A stretch of DNA of 64,000 bases from Cohaesibacter celericrescens (GTDB taxonomy: Bacteria; Pseudomonadota; Alphaproteobacteria; Rhizobiales; Cohaesibacteraceae): positions 1 through 64,000 of the forward strand of contig NZ_PKUQ01000016.1 in NCBI RefSeq assembly GCF_002866925.1, given 5' to 3'. Both the position numbers and the translations under genes were made by a program. The first letter of the stretch is position 1; each line of letters opens with the position of its first letter. Of this stretch, positions 35,729 to 45,052 are shown one piece after another. The notes under the pieces were generated by a model. That model had not been told where the DNA came from. It saw only the letters and a list, made by a program, of their open reading frames with translations, and ran no database searches.

Positions 35729-36907
35729 CTATGCATCACCCTTTTTGAAAGGCGATAGTGTGGTGAGAAAGTCCTGTTCGGCCTCGGCCGCCTGTCGTTC
35801 CCGTTGTAAATAGTCGTCGATAGCCTCACGAAAAGCGGGATGAGCAATCCAGTGGGCTGACCATGTGGTTTGCGGGATATAACCGCGTGCCAGTTTATGC
35901 TCGCCTTGTGCGCCGGCCTCGACACACAACATTTTATGCGCAATCGCCCAATCAATAGCCTGATGGTAGCAGAGCTCAAAATGCAGGCAAGGATAGTCGC
36001 CCACAGTGCCCCAGTATCGTCCATACAGCGTGTCTCCACCAATAAAATTGAGAGCCCCGGCAACCGGTGTGTCATTGTCATAGGCCATGATCAGCAGGAT
36101 CTTGTCTGCCAACCGCTCGCCGATGAGGGAGAAAAAGGCGCGGTTAAGATAGGGACGCCCCCATTTACGTGCCCCTGTATCCATATAGAAGTCATAGAAG
36201 GCGTCCCAGTCGGCTTCGGTGATGTCGCTGCCCTGTTTGTGCCGAATGATCAGTCCGTGCTTTTGTGCAGTTTTGCGCTCTTTTCGGATATTTTTTCGTT
36301 TTCGCGAGGACAGTTGCGCCAGAAAGTCATCATAACTTTCATAGTCTTCGTTCACCCAGTGGAACTGTTGGTCCCTGCGTACCAGAAACCCCTGTTTTTC
36401 AAATTCGGATTTTTGATCCTCTGGCAAAAAGGTCAGGTGGGATGATGATATTGGATAACGTTCGCAGAGTTGCTGCATACCGTTGGCCATTGCGGCGAGG
36501 GCTGTGCTGAGGTTGATGCCCTTGCGAGCCAACACTTTGGGGGCGTTGACGGGGGTGAAGGGGATAGCGCTTTGCAGCTTGGGGTAATATTGGCCTCCGG
36601 AGCGTTCCAGTGCATCAGCCCAGGCGTGGTCAAAAACATACTCACCTTGGCTGTGTGATTTGAGATACAGCGGCAAAACAGCCAGAGTTTGTGCTGTTTC
36701 ATCCCTCAAGGCCATGTGATGGGGCAACCATCCGGTTTGTTCGCAAACACAACCAGACAGCTCCAGTGCCTCTAGAAAGGCATAGGAGAGAAAGGGGTTG
36801 GCTTTGGTTGGGCTTAGGGTGTCACCAAGACAGGCATTCCACGCGGCTTCACCAATTTCACGAATGGAATGGATGATATGCAGCTGATAGCCAGATGTAT
36901 CAGGCAT
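35729..36907 (-). CDS. COG3146 / FemAB-like GNAT-fold N-acyltransferase
   Basis: This 392-residue cytoplasmic protein of the DUF482/COG3146 family was once annotated as peptidoglycan biosynthesis-related. LSSRKRKNIRKERKTAQKHG, SDITEADWDAFYDFYMDTG and YLNRAFFSLIGERLADKILL are strong family features; the C-terminal LYGRYWGTVGDYPCLHFELC resembles the acyl-binding half of FemAB-type enzymes. The reaction is unknown. It follows the GDPD gene by 35 bases on the same strand and is probably co-transcribed with it. Confidence 0.9.
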   Translation of the reverse strand: MPDTSGYQLHIIHSIREIGEAAWNACLGDTLSPTKANPFLSYAFLEALELSGCVCEQTGWLPHHMALRDETAQTLAVLPLYLKSHSQGEYVFDHAWADALERSGGQYYPKLQSAIPFTPVNAPKVLARKGINLSTALAAMANGMQQLCERYPISSSHLTFLPEDQKSEFEKQGFLVRRDQQFHWVNEDYESYDDFLAQLSSRKRKNIRKERKTAQKHGLIIRHKQGSDITEADWDAFYDFYMDTGARKWGRPYLNRAFFSLIGERLADKILLIMAYDNDTPVAGALNFIGGDTLYGRYWGTVGDYPCLHFELCYHQAIDWAIAHKMLCVEAGAQGEHKLARGYIPQTTWSAHWIAHPAFREAIDDYLQRERQAAEAEQDFLTTLSPFKKGDA

Positions 36908-36942
36908 GTAGAATCCTTAGAAAACTATACATTTACAGAGAT

Positions 36943-37704
36943 TTAGGTCACCTCGTCAGGATTATAACCCTCAAACGTGACCTGATCACAATATTTTAGA
37001 GCGTGGATGTGGCTTTCTGCGCTTTTTGTGGTCCAGCATATCGATGGCATATCATAAACTGTTTTGAAGACATCAACGCTGGGGGTCGGGAAGTCCTCTA
37101 TGCAATAGGAAATGAAATTCGGCTGGCTGTGCTTGGCATGCAGCAAATGCGTTGCTTGATAGCGGTTCTCATCGCTTAAATCATGACCAATCTCGTCACG
37201 AAAATAATTACAAGACACGATGCCGCGTGGACGCTTGGTCATGGGGATCAAGTTTTGAACGATTGCGGGCGAAAAGCTCATCAAAGCCAGCGGTCCGTCA
37301 TAGCCATGCACAGCATCCGCGACGGCTTTCTCTAGGCGACCATCAGCAACCTTTGGCGTTTTGAGCTCGACGATGAGAGCTACCTTGCCTGCCACCTGAA
37401 CCAACAGATCAGAAAGTTCGGTGATACGATCGGATCCGTGCTTGAAAGCGATGCTGGACAATGCCGCCAGAGAGTGCTCGTCAACACGTCCGCTGCCGTT
37501 GGTGAGGCGATCCAGACTATAGTCATGAAAAACAGCTGCCTTGCCATCGCTGGTGATCTGAACATCCAGCTCAATAGAAAAGTCGTGGGCAATTGCTTTC
37601 TCAAAAGCCTGCGTGCAATTCTCGACTATTCCGTTGTATTTGTTATGAAATCCACGGTGGGCAATGGGACGTTTTGTCAACCATTTGAGATCTTGCTGAT
37701 GCAT
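36943..37704 (-). CDS. Glycerophosphodiester phosphodiesterase family protein
   Basis: This 253-residue protein of the GDPD TIM-barrel family hydrolyses glycerophosphodiesters to glycerol 3-phosphate and an alcohol, or a related phosphodiester. Core motifs: PIAHRGFHN with the catalytic histidine, VENCTQAFEKAI, ELDVQITSDGKAAVFHDYSL and RLTNGSGRV. No signal peptide is seen, so it is likely cytoplasmic. Two earlier in-frame ATGs (37797, 37818) add a tail unlike the family, and the outermost lies in a large inverted repeat; the ATG at 37704, after CAGG, starts just before the first barrel strand and is preferred. Confidence 0.88.
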   Translation of the reverse strand: MHQQDLKWLTKRPIAHRGFHNKYNGIVENCTQAFEKAIAHDFSIELDVQITSDGKAAVFHDYSLDRLTNGSGRVDEHSLAALSSIAFKHGSDRITELSDLLVQVAGKVALIVELKTPKVADGRLEKAVADAVHGYDGPLALMSFSPAIVQNLIPMTKRPRGIVSCNYFRDEIGHDLSDENRYQATHLLHAKHSQPNFISYCIEDFPTPSVDVFKTVYDMPSICWTTKSAESHIHALKYCDQVTFEGYNPDEVT

Positions 37705-37801
37705 GGGGACCTGCCGAATCAACTGCACAATAAACGAGAGTGTTGCTTTGACACTTTGGATGTCCAAAGTGGTTGAGACAACGCTTTGTTTTAACATGTA
37801 G

Positions 37802-37839
37802 AGACATTTCAAGCGCATTCAATAGCGCTTGAAATGTCT
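37802..37839. repeat. 15-bp perfect inverted repeat
   Basis: AGACATTTCAAGCGC (37802-37816) and GCGCTTGAAATGTCT (37825-37839) are perfect reverse complements with an 8-base loop, between the RidA gene and the GDPD gene. No T-run follows on either strand. It could be a protein-binding palindrome or an mRNA processing hairpin within the operon. Confidence 0.75.
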
Positions 37840-37865
37840 TAGTACAGATACCGACGCTATCAGGC

Positions 37866-38330
37866 TTAACTCAGTTCGACAATGGCTTCTATCTCAACAG
37901 CCACACCAAATGGCAGTGACGCTGCAGAGACTGCTGAACGCGCATGGCGACCTTTATCACCGAACACTTCAACCATGAAGTTGGAAGCGCCATTGATGAC
38001 CGCAGGTTGTTCGGAAAAATCACCGGTTGAATTGACAAAACCGACCAATTTGACGACACGAGCGACTTTATCCAGATCGCCAGTGGCCGCTTTCATTTGA
38101 GCAATGAGATTGATTGCGCACAGTTTGGCGGCGTCTGCACCTTGGGCGGTTTGCATGGTATCGCCCAATTTCCCCTGAAACTGGATGCCGTCAGCGTTCA
38201 TCGGAATTTGACCTGAAATGAATAGCTGGTTGCCGGTTTTAACGAACGGTACATAGTTGGCGGCAGGGGCTGCTGCCTCTGGCAGTGTGATTCCGAGTTC
38301 TGAAAGTTTGGCTTCAATAATGCCTGACAT
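37866..38330 (-). CDS. RidA family enamine/imine deaminase
   Basis: This 154-residue protein of the YjgF/YER057c/UK114 superfamily is expected to be a trimer that hydrolyses reactive enamines or imines arising in amino acid metabolism. QLFISGQIPMNADG and the C-terminal GRHARSAVSAASLPFGVAVE include the conserved arginine that holds the carboxylate. It belongs to the longer 150-residue RidA subgroup rather than the 128-residue archetype. GGAGAAACC precedes the ATG. It heads the run toward GDPD, COG3146 and HIT genes. Confidence 0.9.
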   Translation of the reverse strand: MSGIIEAKLSELGITLPEAAAPAANYVPFVKTGNQLFISGQIPMNADGIQFQGKLGDTMQTAQGADAAKLCAINLIAQMKAATGDLDKVARVVKLVGFVNSTGDFSEQPAVINGASNFMVEVFGDKGRHARSAVSAASLPFGVAVEIEAIVELS

Positions 38331-38522
38331 GAGGTTTCTCCGTGGGATTTTAAATTGAATTGTGGGATGTAATAAACGGGCAACAGCCCTTTATGTCTTG
38401 ATTTCCACTTTTAGGTGACCGTGGTGGGCATTGCCAGAAAAACCTTGTCTGGCACACGCATTTCAGGCCAAGATTGGCAGTAACTATTTCACCCTTGGCG
38501 GCTTGCCGCTTATATTCATGGT

Positions 38523-39383
38523 TTGATTTTGAGATTGCTTTTTAAACGTTCCTTCGTTGCCGGATTTCTTCTCGTGTGTTGTTGCAGTTTTGTGCAGGCG
38601 CAGACCGAGCATGAGGTGCAGGTGTTGGCACCGCATCGCGTTGTCTATGAAATAGCACTCAGTGACAAAAAGAGTGGAGTGGCGCAGCCCGCATCGTTGT
38701 TTTCTTTGTCTGGTCGCATGGTGTACGAGATGACGGGGGACGTCTGCGACGGCTATTCAATGACCCAAAGACTGGTGACATCATCAGAATTGACGGAAGG
38801 CGAGATGGCTTTGGAGGATGTCCAGCTGGCCAGTTTTGAAAGCCCGAAAGGAGAGGGGTTTCAGTTTGCTACTCGCCGCTTGTTGAACCAGAAACTGCGT
38901 CAAACTTTGCGCGGTTCGGCTGAATCTGCAGGGGAAAGCACTCAGTTATCCATGAAGGAACCGGTAAAAAAGGAGCTGGTTTTACCTCACAAGGCTTTGT
39001 TTCCGATGGGGTATTTACGCGCAATGATCGCAGCTGCGAAGGGTGGTGAGACAATTGTGTCTGCCTATTTGTTTGATGGTGCTGACAGAGTTGGGGAGTA
39101 TTACCATGCAACCGCCTCTATTGGTCGTGAAAGGATCGGACCAGACCAGACCGGCGCTCTTGCGCTTATGCAAGGCAAGCGACATTGGCCAGTCACCATT
39201 GCCTATTTCATCGTAGGGGAGCAAGCCGAAGACATGACGCCGTTGTATGAAATATCGACCGAGTTGTATGAAAACGGGGTCAACAGTGATCTATATCTTG
39301 ATTTTGGAGACTATGCTCTGGATGCCACGGTGACCGATTTGGAACTATTGCCTCAACCGGACTGTCGCCAATCGCATGATTAG
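38523..39383 (+). CDS. DUF1849 / EipB-like periplasmic envelope integrity protein
   Basis: This 286-residue exported protein has a signal peptide ending near VQAQ (residues 24-27). The DUF1849 fold is marked by [35 protein letters not shown] and a C-terminal [20 protein letters not shown]. Cysteines C75 and C281 match the disulfide pair of Brucella EipB, a spiral beta-barrel protein needed for envelope integrity. The start is TTG (38523) with no clear ribosome site, so the first residues are uncertain. It ends in a four-base overlap with the convergent dinB gene. Confidence 0.85.
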   Translation: MILRLLFKRSFVAGFLLVCCCSFVQAQTEHEVQVLAPHRVVYEIALSDKKSGVAQPASLFSLSGRMVYEMTGDVCDGYSMTQRLVTSSELTEGEMALEDVQLASFESPKGEGFQFATRRLLNQKLRQTLRGSAESAGESTQLSMKEPVKKELVLPHKALFPMGYLRAMIAAAKGGETIVSAYLFDGADRVGEYYHATASIGRERIGPDQTGALALMQGKRHWPVTIAYFIVGEQAEDMTPLYEISTELYENGVNSDLYLDFGDYALDATVTDLELLPQPDCRQSHD

Positions 39384-40735
39384 TTGATGCCGCTGTCTTC
39401 ATCGGGTTTTTGTGCCGAGTGGATAGGGGGATGTTGGTTTGTATTGGGCTTGTCGGGGCTGAGTTTGGCCTTCATGGTAAGACCTAGTTCAACCATTTTA
39501 CCGCCAAATTTTTCGCTCAGTTTGTCGATGGCTTTTTCTGCCTGGGCGCGTTTACCGGCTTGTGCATCAACCAAATCTGGTGGATCGGCAAACTCGGCTG
39601 AATGCAGTTCATTCAGGCCAATGCCGATGAGGCGGAAACTGCGTCCGCTGCCCAGTTCTTTAAGCAGCATGTCCTTGCCAATCGAATAAACTTTGTCGGC
39701 CAACTGGGTCGGGTCGGACAGCGAGCGACTGCGGGTGATGCTTTTGAATTGAGGGTTTTTGAGTTTCAGCGTAATGGTGCGCCCTGCCAGATTTGCCTTT
39801 TTGGCGCGGTTTGCTGTGTCCTCTGACAAGCGCCGTAAGATAGGCAACAGATCCTCTGCATTTGAGAGATCGGTGTTGAAGGTGGTTTCTGAACTGATGC
39901 TCTTGGTTTCCGAGCGAGGCGAAACCGTTCTGTGATCCTCCCCTCGAGCCAGTCTTACAAGTCGCAATCCGAGCGAGCCGAAACGTTTGGCAAGCTCGGT
40001 CTCATCGGCGGTCTGTAATTGCCCGATGGTGTGAAAGCCCTCCATGGCTAATTTCTTTTGAGACACCTTGCCAACTCCCCAGATCAACGAGATTGGTTTG
40101 TCCTTGAGAAAGGCAAGGGTTTCCTGCTTACCGATCAAGGAAAATCCGCGCGGTTTTTCAAAGTCAGATGCGATTTTGGCGAGGAATTTGTTGTGGCTCA
40201 GTCCCACTGACACGGAAATGCCGATTTCTTTTTCGACCGAATGCACAAAGCGGGCAAGGGTCATGGCTGGGTAGGCGTGGTGCAGGCGTTCTGTTCCCGT
40301 CAAATCTAGAAAAGCTTCGTCAATGGACAAAGGTTCCACCAGTGGGGTCAGCTCTTGCATTGCGGTTCTGATCTGGCGACCGACTTTGCTGTATTTTTTC
40401 ATATCGGGCCGAATGATCACCGCATCGGGGCAAAGCTTTTTTGCTTGAAACATTGGCATGGCGGATTTGACGCCGCGAATGCGCGCGATATAGCAGGCCG
40501 TGGACACCACACCGCGTTGCGCTCCTCCTATGATCACGGGCCGGTCACGAATTTCGGGATTGTCTCGTTTTTCAACGGAAGCGTAGAAAGAATCGCAGTC
40601 GATATGGGCAATGGACAGGGCACGCAATTCTGCATGACACAGCAGCCGGGGCGATCCGCAATGAGGACATCGTTTGGGCGCCCCATCGCCATCCATAAGG
40701 CAATCACGGCAAAGAAACTGTTGCGCTGTGCTCAT
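39380..40735 (-). CDS. dinB: DNA polymerase IV
   Basis: This 451-residue Y-family translesion polymerase starts with a short N-terminal extension bearing [20 protein letters not shown], a likely zinc ribbon seen in related alphaproteobacterial DinB proteins. The palm carries [14 protein letters not shown] and [13 protein letters not shown], the carboxylates that bind two metals; the thumb has [16 protein letters not shown], and the little finger domain follows at about 290-400. The polar C-terminus, with KPNTNQHPP, shows no clear clamp-binding motif. It is transcribed alone, convergent with the eipB-like gene. Confidence 0.95.
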   Translation of the reverse strand: MSTAQQFLCRDCLMDGDGAPKRCPHCGSPRLLCHAELRALSIAHIDCDSFYASVEKRDNPEIRDRPVIIGGAQRGVVSTACYIARIRGVKSAMPMFQAKKLCPDAVIIRPDMKKYSKVGRQIRTAMQELTPLVEPLSIDEAFLDLTGTERLHHAYPAMTLARFVHSVEKEIGISVSVGLSHNKFLAKIASDFEKPRGFSLIGKQETLAFLKDKPISLIWGVGKVSQKKLAMEGFHTIGQLQTADETELAKRFGSLGLRLVRLARGEDHRTVSPRSETKSISSETTFNTDLSNAEDLLPILRRLSEDTANRAKKANLAGRTITLKLKNPQFKSITRSRSLSDPTQLADKVYSIGKDMLLKELGSGRSFRLIGIGLNELHSAEFADPPDLVDAQAGKRAQAEKAIDKLSEKFGGKMVELGLTMKAKLSPDKPNTNQHPPIHSAQKPDEDSGIN

Positions 40736-40804
40736 ATCAGATCACTGTTGCTTGCACCGCCTTGGTGCGACATATCGAGATTTATCCAGATGGCGGAATG
40801 TTGG

Positions 40805-41110
40805 TTAATATGCGCCGGTTGATGCCATACTCATGGGGTCAAGTTTGGCTTTGGCGATCACTACGTCTTCGGGCGCCAAACCGTTGTTGCTGGTAAAGGC
40901 TAATACCAGAGAATCATCTGTCAAAATGAAGTCGAGAATCGCAGCCAAAAAGGACGGCTCCGACGCCACGGCACGTAAATCCGAGGTATCAAGGCCTGAT
41001 AGTGACAAGAATCTTCCCATCAGATCGGTATCGCTCGACAAATAGCCTAATGCTTTGATGGCAATAGCTTCTGCGGTTTCAAAGGATTGGCCGGAGTGAT
41101 TGATATTCAT
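40805..41110 (-). CDS. DUF3572 family protein
   Basis: This 101-residue helical protein is typical of alphaproteobacteria and usually found next to divK-pleD. The sequence AEAIAIKALGYLSSDTDLMG, then FLAAILDFILTDDSLVLAF and GLAPEDVVIAKAKL, defines DUF3572. Its function is unknown. The frame continues upstream for about 200 codons antisense to divK and pleD, but only the segment from ATG 41110 resembles the family. It diverges from divK with a 138-base gap. Confidence 0.83.
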   Translation of the reverse strand: MNINHSGQSFETAEAIAIKALGYLSSDTDLMGRFLSLSGLDTSDLRAVASEPSFLAAILDFILTDDSLVLAFTSNNGLAPEDVVIAKAKLDPMSMASTGAY

Positions 41111-41248
41111 CGACTGTGTTTGTCCTTTTGAAAGGTTTGATCTGTATAGATGTTTCAAGCGATAATACCGCATCTGATGCAGAAGCCCAGATCTATTCGA
41201 TTGTGGGATCATGTCTGTCAAACACACCTCCGATCTGTGGACGGAAAC

Positions 41249-41620
41249 ATGGCCAAAAAAATACTCATTGTCGAAGACAACGAGCTGAATATGAAACTGT
41301 TTCTCGACCTGCTTGAAGCTTATGGCTATGACACCATTGGCACACGAAATGGTCTGGAAGCGCTGGATTTGGCTCGCGATCACCGGCCCGATCTGATTTT
41401 GATGGATATCCAACTGCCTGAAGTATCGGGTCTTGAGGTCACCAAGTGGCTGAAAGAAGATGATGATCTGCGTTCGATTCCTGTTGTTGCGGTTACGGCA
41501 TTCGCGATGAAAGGCGATGAGGAACGGATTCGTCAGGGTGGTTGCGAAGCCTATTTGTCCAAACCGATTTCTGTCGCAAAGTTTATTGAGACCGTGCGCA
41601 CCTACGCAGGTGATGCATAA
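41249..41620 (+). CDS. divK: Single-domain response regulator DivK
   Basis: This 123-residue receiver protein controls cell polarity and division. [19 protein letters not shown] supplies the acidic pocket (E9, D10), LILMDIQLP the phosphorylated D53, and VTAFAMKGD and LSKPIS the conserved Thr and Lys. It has no output domain. Together with pleD, 20 bases downstream, it forms the classic divK-pleD pair of alphaproteobacteria, where DivJ and PleC kinases act on both. The ATG at 41249 follows GGACGGAA. Confidence 0.95.
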   Translation: MAKKILIVEDNELNMKLFLDLLEAYGYDTIGTRNGLEALDLARDHRPDLILMDIQLPEVSGLEVTKWLKEDDDLRSIPVVAVTAFAMKGDEERIRQGGCEAYLSKPISVAKFIETVRTYAGDA

Positions 41621-41640
41621 GGCCGATTTGAGGAATTTGT

Positions 41641-43023
41641 ATGTCCGCGCGTGTTCTTGTCGTTGATGATATTGCAGCCAATGTGAAGCTTCTTGAAGCA
41701 CGTTTGATGGCTGACTATTTCGATGTTTTGTGCGCCTATAGTGGCGCTGAAGCCTTGGATATTCTAGACAAGAATATGGTGGATATTGTTCTGTTGGACG
41801 TCATGATGCCCGAGATGGATGGCTTTGAAGTCTGTCGTCGCATCAAATCCAATCCAAAGACCATGCATATCCCTGTGGTGATGGTGACTGCTCTCGATCA
41901 AGTGAGCGATCGTGTAACGGGCCTGCAAGCCGGTGCTGATGATTTTCTGACAAAGCCGGTTAATGATATGGCGCTGATTTCCCGCGTCAAAAGCCTCGTT
42001 CGCATTAAGATGATGACTGATGAACTGCGTTCTCGTGCCAATACCTCCGAGCAAATGGGCCTGGACGATGGTGCGTTTTTGGACCGTTTGATGCATCAGG
42101 AGGGCGGCAAGATTTTGCTCGTTGACGATATGCGGTCAAATGCTGAGCGCGTCAGCAAGCAAGTGCGGGGGAAATTTGAACTCTTTCTTGAAAACGACCC
42201 ACAGTTGGCGCTCAGACGTTGCACAGACGAGAATTTTGATTGTGTGCTGGTCAATTTGAGTATGCGTACTTTTGATGCTCTGAGGCTTTGTGCGCAAATG
42301 CGCTCATTGGAAACGACCCGTATGTTGCCTATTCTCGTTTTGGCCGATGAAAGCGAACAGGCGAGGATCATGCGTGCCCTCGATTTGGGGGTGAATGACT
42401 ATATTCGGCAGCCTGTCGACAGGAATGAGTTGCTTGCTCGTATGAACACGCAAGTCTTGCGTAAACGTTATACCGATGCTTTGAGGGAGTCTGTCCAGCA
42501 TACAATGGAATTGGCCATTATGGATGGGCTGACTAAACTGTATAATCGGCGCTATATGACATCGCATTTGAATTCTTTGTTGGTGGCAGCGCAAGAAAAG
42601 CAAAAGCCAATGTCCGTTTTGCTTTTGGATATCGACTTTTTCAAATCAGTGAATGACACCTATGGGCACGATGCCGGTGATGAGGTCTTGCGGGAATTTT
42701 CGCAACGGATGCGTCAGAATACGCGTGGTATTGATCTGGTGTGCCGCTATGGTGGCGAAGAGTTCGTCGTGGTTATGCCCGACACAGATCATTCTTTGGC
42801 TATGGTGGTGGCGGAGCGCATTCGCAAGAAAGTTGCCGAGAAGCCTTTCATCATTCACAAGGGTCGCCAAATGATCGATGTAACAGTCTCAATTGGGTTA
42901 GCATCGACGCTGAACGGTGAAGAGTCACAAGATGTGATGTTGAAAAAAGCTGATCAAGCACTTTATAATGCCAAGAAAGAAGGCCGCAACCGTGTGGTTT
43001 CTTCTGGCGATGCTGCTGCGTAA
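41641..43023 (+). CDS. pleD: Diguanylate cyclase response regulator PleD
   Basis: This 460-residue protein is built as receiver-receiver-GGDEF. The first receiver keeps D53 (VLLDVMMPEMDGFEV); the second (about 152-275) lacks the phosphorylated aspartate (CVLVNLSMR), as in Caulobacter PleD where it serves dimerisation. The cyclase domain has YNRRYM, DIDFFKSVNDTYGHDAGDE and an intact GGEEF at 371-375. The RxxD inhibitory site is present at 362-365 (RGID). It makes cyclic-di-GMP at the pole during the swarmer-to-stalked type transition. Operon with divK. Confidence 0.96.
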   Translation: MSARVLVVDDIAANVKLLEARLMADYFDVLCAYSGAEALDILDKNMVDIVLLDVMMPEMDGFEVCRRIKSNPKTMHIPVVMVTALDQVSDRVTGLQAGADDFLTKPVNDMALISRVKSLVRIKMMTDELRSRANTSEQMGLDDGAFLDRLMHQEGGKILLVDDMRSNAERVSKQVRGKFELFLENDPQLALRRCTDENFDCVLVNLSMRTFDALRLCAQMRSLETTRMLPILVLADESEQARIMRALDLGVNDYIRQPVDRNELLARMNTQVLRKRYTDALRESVQHTMELAIMDGLTKLYNRRYMTSHLNSLLVAAQEKQKPMSVLLLDIDFFKSVNDTYGHDAGDEVLREFSQRMRQNTRGIDLVCRYGGEEFVVVMPDTDHSLAMVVAERIRKKVAEKPFIIHKGRQMIDVTVSIGLASTLNGEESQDVMLKKADQALYNAKKEGRNRVVSSGDAAA

Positions 43024-43765
43024 TCCATTTTTTTGAAGTGCGCTTCAACTTTTTTCTTTTCAAGTTTCAAAGCCCATTTTTAAAACGCGCATAATAACAC
43101 AAAGCTTGATTACGCCGTTTCTAACTGATTCTGGCTTAAATACGCGTTTGTGCGTATCAATAGTTAAGCCGAATCTGGATTAGAACTGCGGATAGGGCCG
43201 CATTGTGAGCGTTTTCTCGCCAATACAAGTAGGAATCCTTCGTATTTTGAACGGATTTACCTTAATTCTTCATCATTTTTTGTATTTCCTAACGTTTGGT
43301 TAAACAATTCGTTGAAATTGTCGCCGCTTTTGTTAGGTTTGTCTTGTGCGTTGTGAAATGGGGATGAGCAATTGTGCTGCGTAGTTCTTTGTTGCGCGTT
43401 TTTAGTACCCCCAGTTTTTATCAATTTTTCCCCTGCGGAAAACTCAGGTCCGCCGCATCTCCTGAGCCCGTAGGGCTTGGTCGGTTCAGAAGCAGCAAGA
43501 GTGGCCTCCTCAAAGTGGTCTGCAGCTGAACCGGCCATCCTTTTCCAAACAATTCCCACTATCACTGTTTGAAACGGCCAAGGGATTTTGTCTGTTGGAT
43601 GCATTTCCGGTTTTTTCTTTCAACAAATCAATATCGTTAGAGTCTGTCTAATGCTGTGTAGAGAGCAGGGACCATTTGTGATTTGTGAGTGCATGGTTGG
43701 GCTGTATTCAGGCTTTTGAGCCGAATTCAAAAAGAATGGGGAACAAAGAAAACAAAAGTTTGGGC
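43024..43765. other. Long gap after pleD, no convincing gene
   Basis: About 740 bases without a supported protein gene. A 115-codon minus-strand frame (43257-43604) has no recognised family and a poor ribosome site. The middle holds a cluster of hairpins (43443-43533), listed as an RNA candidate. The rest is AT-rich and unremarkable. Confidence 0.4.
43443..43533 (+). ncRNA. Candidate structured RNA (hairpin cluster)
   Basis: CTCAGG (43443-43448) pairs with CCTGAG (43461-43466). AGCCC (43465-43469) pairs with GGGCT (43473-43477). CGGTTCAG-AA-GCAG (43482-43495) pairs with CTGC-AG-CTGAACCG (43520-43533), enclosing GGCCTCCTC, which could pair with a Shine-Dalgarno sequence. Three stems in 90 bases of non-coding DNA are unusual. 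The strand is not certain, no promoter is clear, and it matches no RNA family I can name. Confidence 0.22.
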
Positions 43766-43800
43766 ACAAAAAAACCCGCTTGTAAAAAACAAGCGGGTTT
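43766..43800 (-). terminator. Terminator of rpmG
   Basis: AAACCCGCTTGT (43772-43783) and ACAAGCGGGTTT (43789-43800) form a perfect 12-bp stem with a 5-base loop. Read on the minus strand it is followed by a run of T, 24 bases beyond the rpmG stop. Confidence 0.93.
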
Positions 43801-43823
43801 CTAAAACTTTGCTGAAAGAAAGC

Positions 43824-43991
43824 TTATTTGATTTTAGCTTCTTTAAATTCAACATGTTTCTTGGCCACAGGATCGTATTTCCGCTGAACCATTTTTTCGG
43901 TCATAGTGCGGGAATTCTTCTTGGTGACATAGAAGTAACCCGTGTCAGCGGTGCTGACCAGGCGGATTTTGATTGTTGTTGCCTTAGCCAT
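43824..43991 (-). CDS. rpmG: 50S ribosomal protein L33
   Basis: This 55-residue ribosomal protein of the large subunit reads [20 protein letters not shown], then [20 protein letters not shown], and ends with a lysine-rich tail, the complete L33 sequence pattern. The CxxC pairs of zinc-binding L33 are absent, so this is the zinc-independent form. A strong terminator follows. It lies downstream of the Nudix gene on the same strand, 243 bases away, probably with its own promoter. Confidence 0.95.
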   Translation of the reverse strand: MAKATTIKIRLVSTADTGYFYVTKKNSRTMTEKMVQRKYDPVAKKHVEFKEAKIK

Positions 43992-44234
43992 AGTAACTCA
44001 TCCGTCTATTGGACCCGCAAACAGGGGGGAAGCCAAAGGGCGTTCCGATCGTTGCCGGGTCTAAGATGCGCTGAGGGGTAAGCTACCTGCTCAGCAAAAA
44101 AACCTGTTTCGAAGCGACAAACTAGTCAAAGCTGGCCTATTGTCAAGTGTGCAACTGTGTTTATCGACGCAAAGTTAAAGTAGATGCCTCAATAGGCACG
44201 ATTTTGGTCGCTGAATGGCTCAGATCGGACCATT

Positions 44235-45002
44235 TTATATTTCGGCCCTGACCATCGATTTACCAATCATGTAAAAGTAAGGCGTTGGTTCTTTGGGGGT
44301 GAAGTCCGGATCTCGTATGAGTCGGGCTTCCAGTTCCGTTAAGATCTCCAGCGTTATGCGTGGTAAATCTAGATTGCAGGCGTCCGGAATCGTCAGCCAA
44401 TGCAGGTCTTCCAGTTCACCTGTTGGTCCTGTCTCTTCGGGTAAGCGCGCTGCTATGTGGGCCGAGTCGACAGCGAAAAAACGCGTGTCAAACCGGCGGG
44501 TGCGCCCCGGAGGGGTGACTGCACGGGCAATGAATCGGAAAGGCGCAAGGTTGGGTAATATTTCGCGTTCCTTGAATGCTTCCCAATCTCCCCCTTTTAA
44601 ACGTTTGTCTGTTCCCTTGGTGCCTAGAAACAGGCCCGCTTCTTCATAGGTTTCACGAACGGCACACATCACCAACGCGCGCATACGAGTATCGCTGTTG
44701 CCGTTTTTGGCTTGATACCTTAGTTTTTCCATCACATGCGGATGCAGGTCGCTGGCATAGGGGACAAAACGATCTGTTGCATCAAGACGGCCACCCGGGA
44801 AAACGAATTTCCCCGGCATGAAGCGGTGTTTCATGTGCCTGCGGCCCATAAGGATCTTAGGCTCTGCATGCTCTCGATCCAGAATGATCAGTGTCGCAGC
44901 ATCCTTGGGGCGCGTTGTTGGCTGATTCTTGTCGTGAAAATTAGCCGCATTTGCTGTCAGCTCGGGATGCGGGATCGGCGGGCTTGATGATCGTGTGGGC
45001 AT
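44235..45002 (-). CDS. Nudix hydrolase
   Basis: This 255-residue hydrolase of nucleoside diphosphate derivatives has an interrupted Nudix box. FVFPGGRLDATDRF is separated by about 35 residues from AVRETYEEAGLFLG, which carries the REXXEEXG helix that binds magnesium. This split arrangement is known in the COG0494 subgroup related to NUDT19-like proteins. The substrate, possibly a CoA derivative, is not determined. It starts at ATG 45002, 50 bases after the DUF983 gene, in the topA-rnr-DUF983-Nudix run. Confidence 0.92.
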   Translation of the reverse strand: MPTRSSSPPIPHPELTANAANFHDKNQPTTRPKDAATLIILDREHAEPKILMGRRHMKHRFMPGKFVFPGGRLDATDRFVPYASDLHPHVMEKLRYQAKNGNSDTRMRALVMCAVRETYEEAGLFLGTKGTDKRLKGGDWEAFKEREILPNLAPFRFIARAVTPPGRTRRFDTRFFAVDSAHIAARLPEETGPTGELEDLHWLTIPDACNLDLPRITLEILTELEARLIRDPDFTPKEPTPYFYMIGKSMVRAEI

Positions 45003-45052
45003 AAGTCATTTCGCAAGTATGAGCGGACAAAAAGTATGACAGGAAGACGGTT

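Noticed and set aside
41111-41701. Minus-strand frame extending the DUF3572 gene by nearly 200 codons
   Set aside because: The added part is antisense to divK and the pleD start and has no family resemblance; the DUF3572 protein begins at ATG 41110.
43470-43540. Possible signal recognition particle RNA (AGAAGCAGC resembles its conserved loop)
   Set aside because: The conserved GGAAGGAAGCAGCC core is absent and the stems do not fit the 4.5S fold.
43257-43604. 115-codon minus-strand frame in the pleD-rpmG gap
   Set aside because: No recognised domain, weak ribosome site and a low-complexity polar end; I kept the region only as an RNA candidate.
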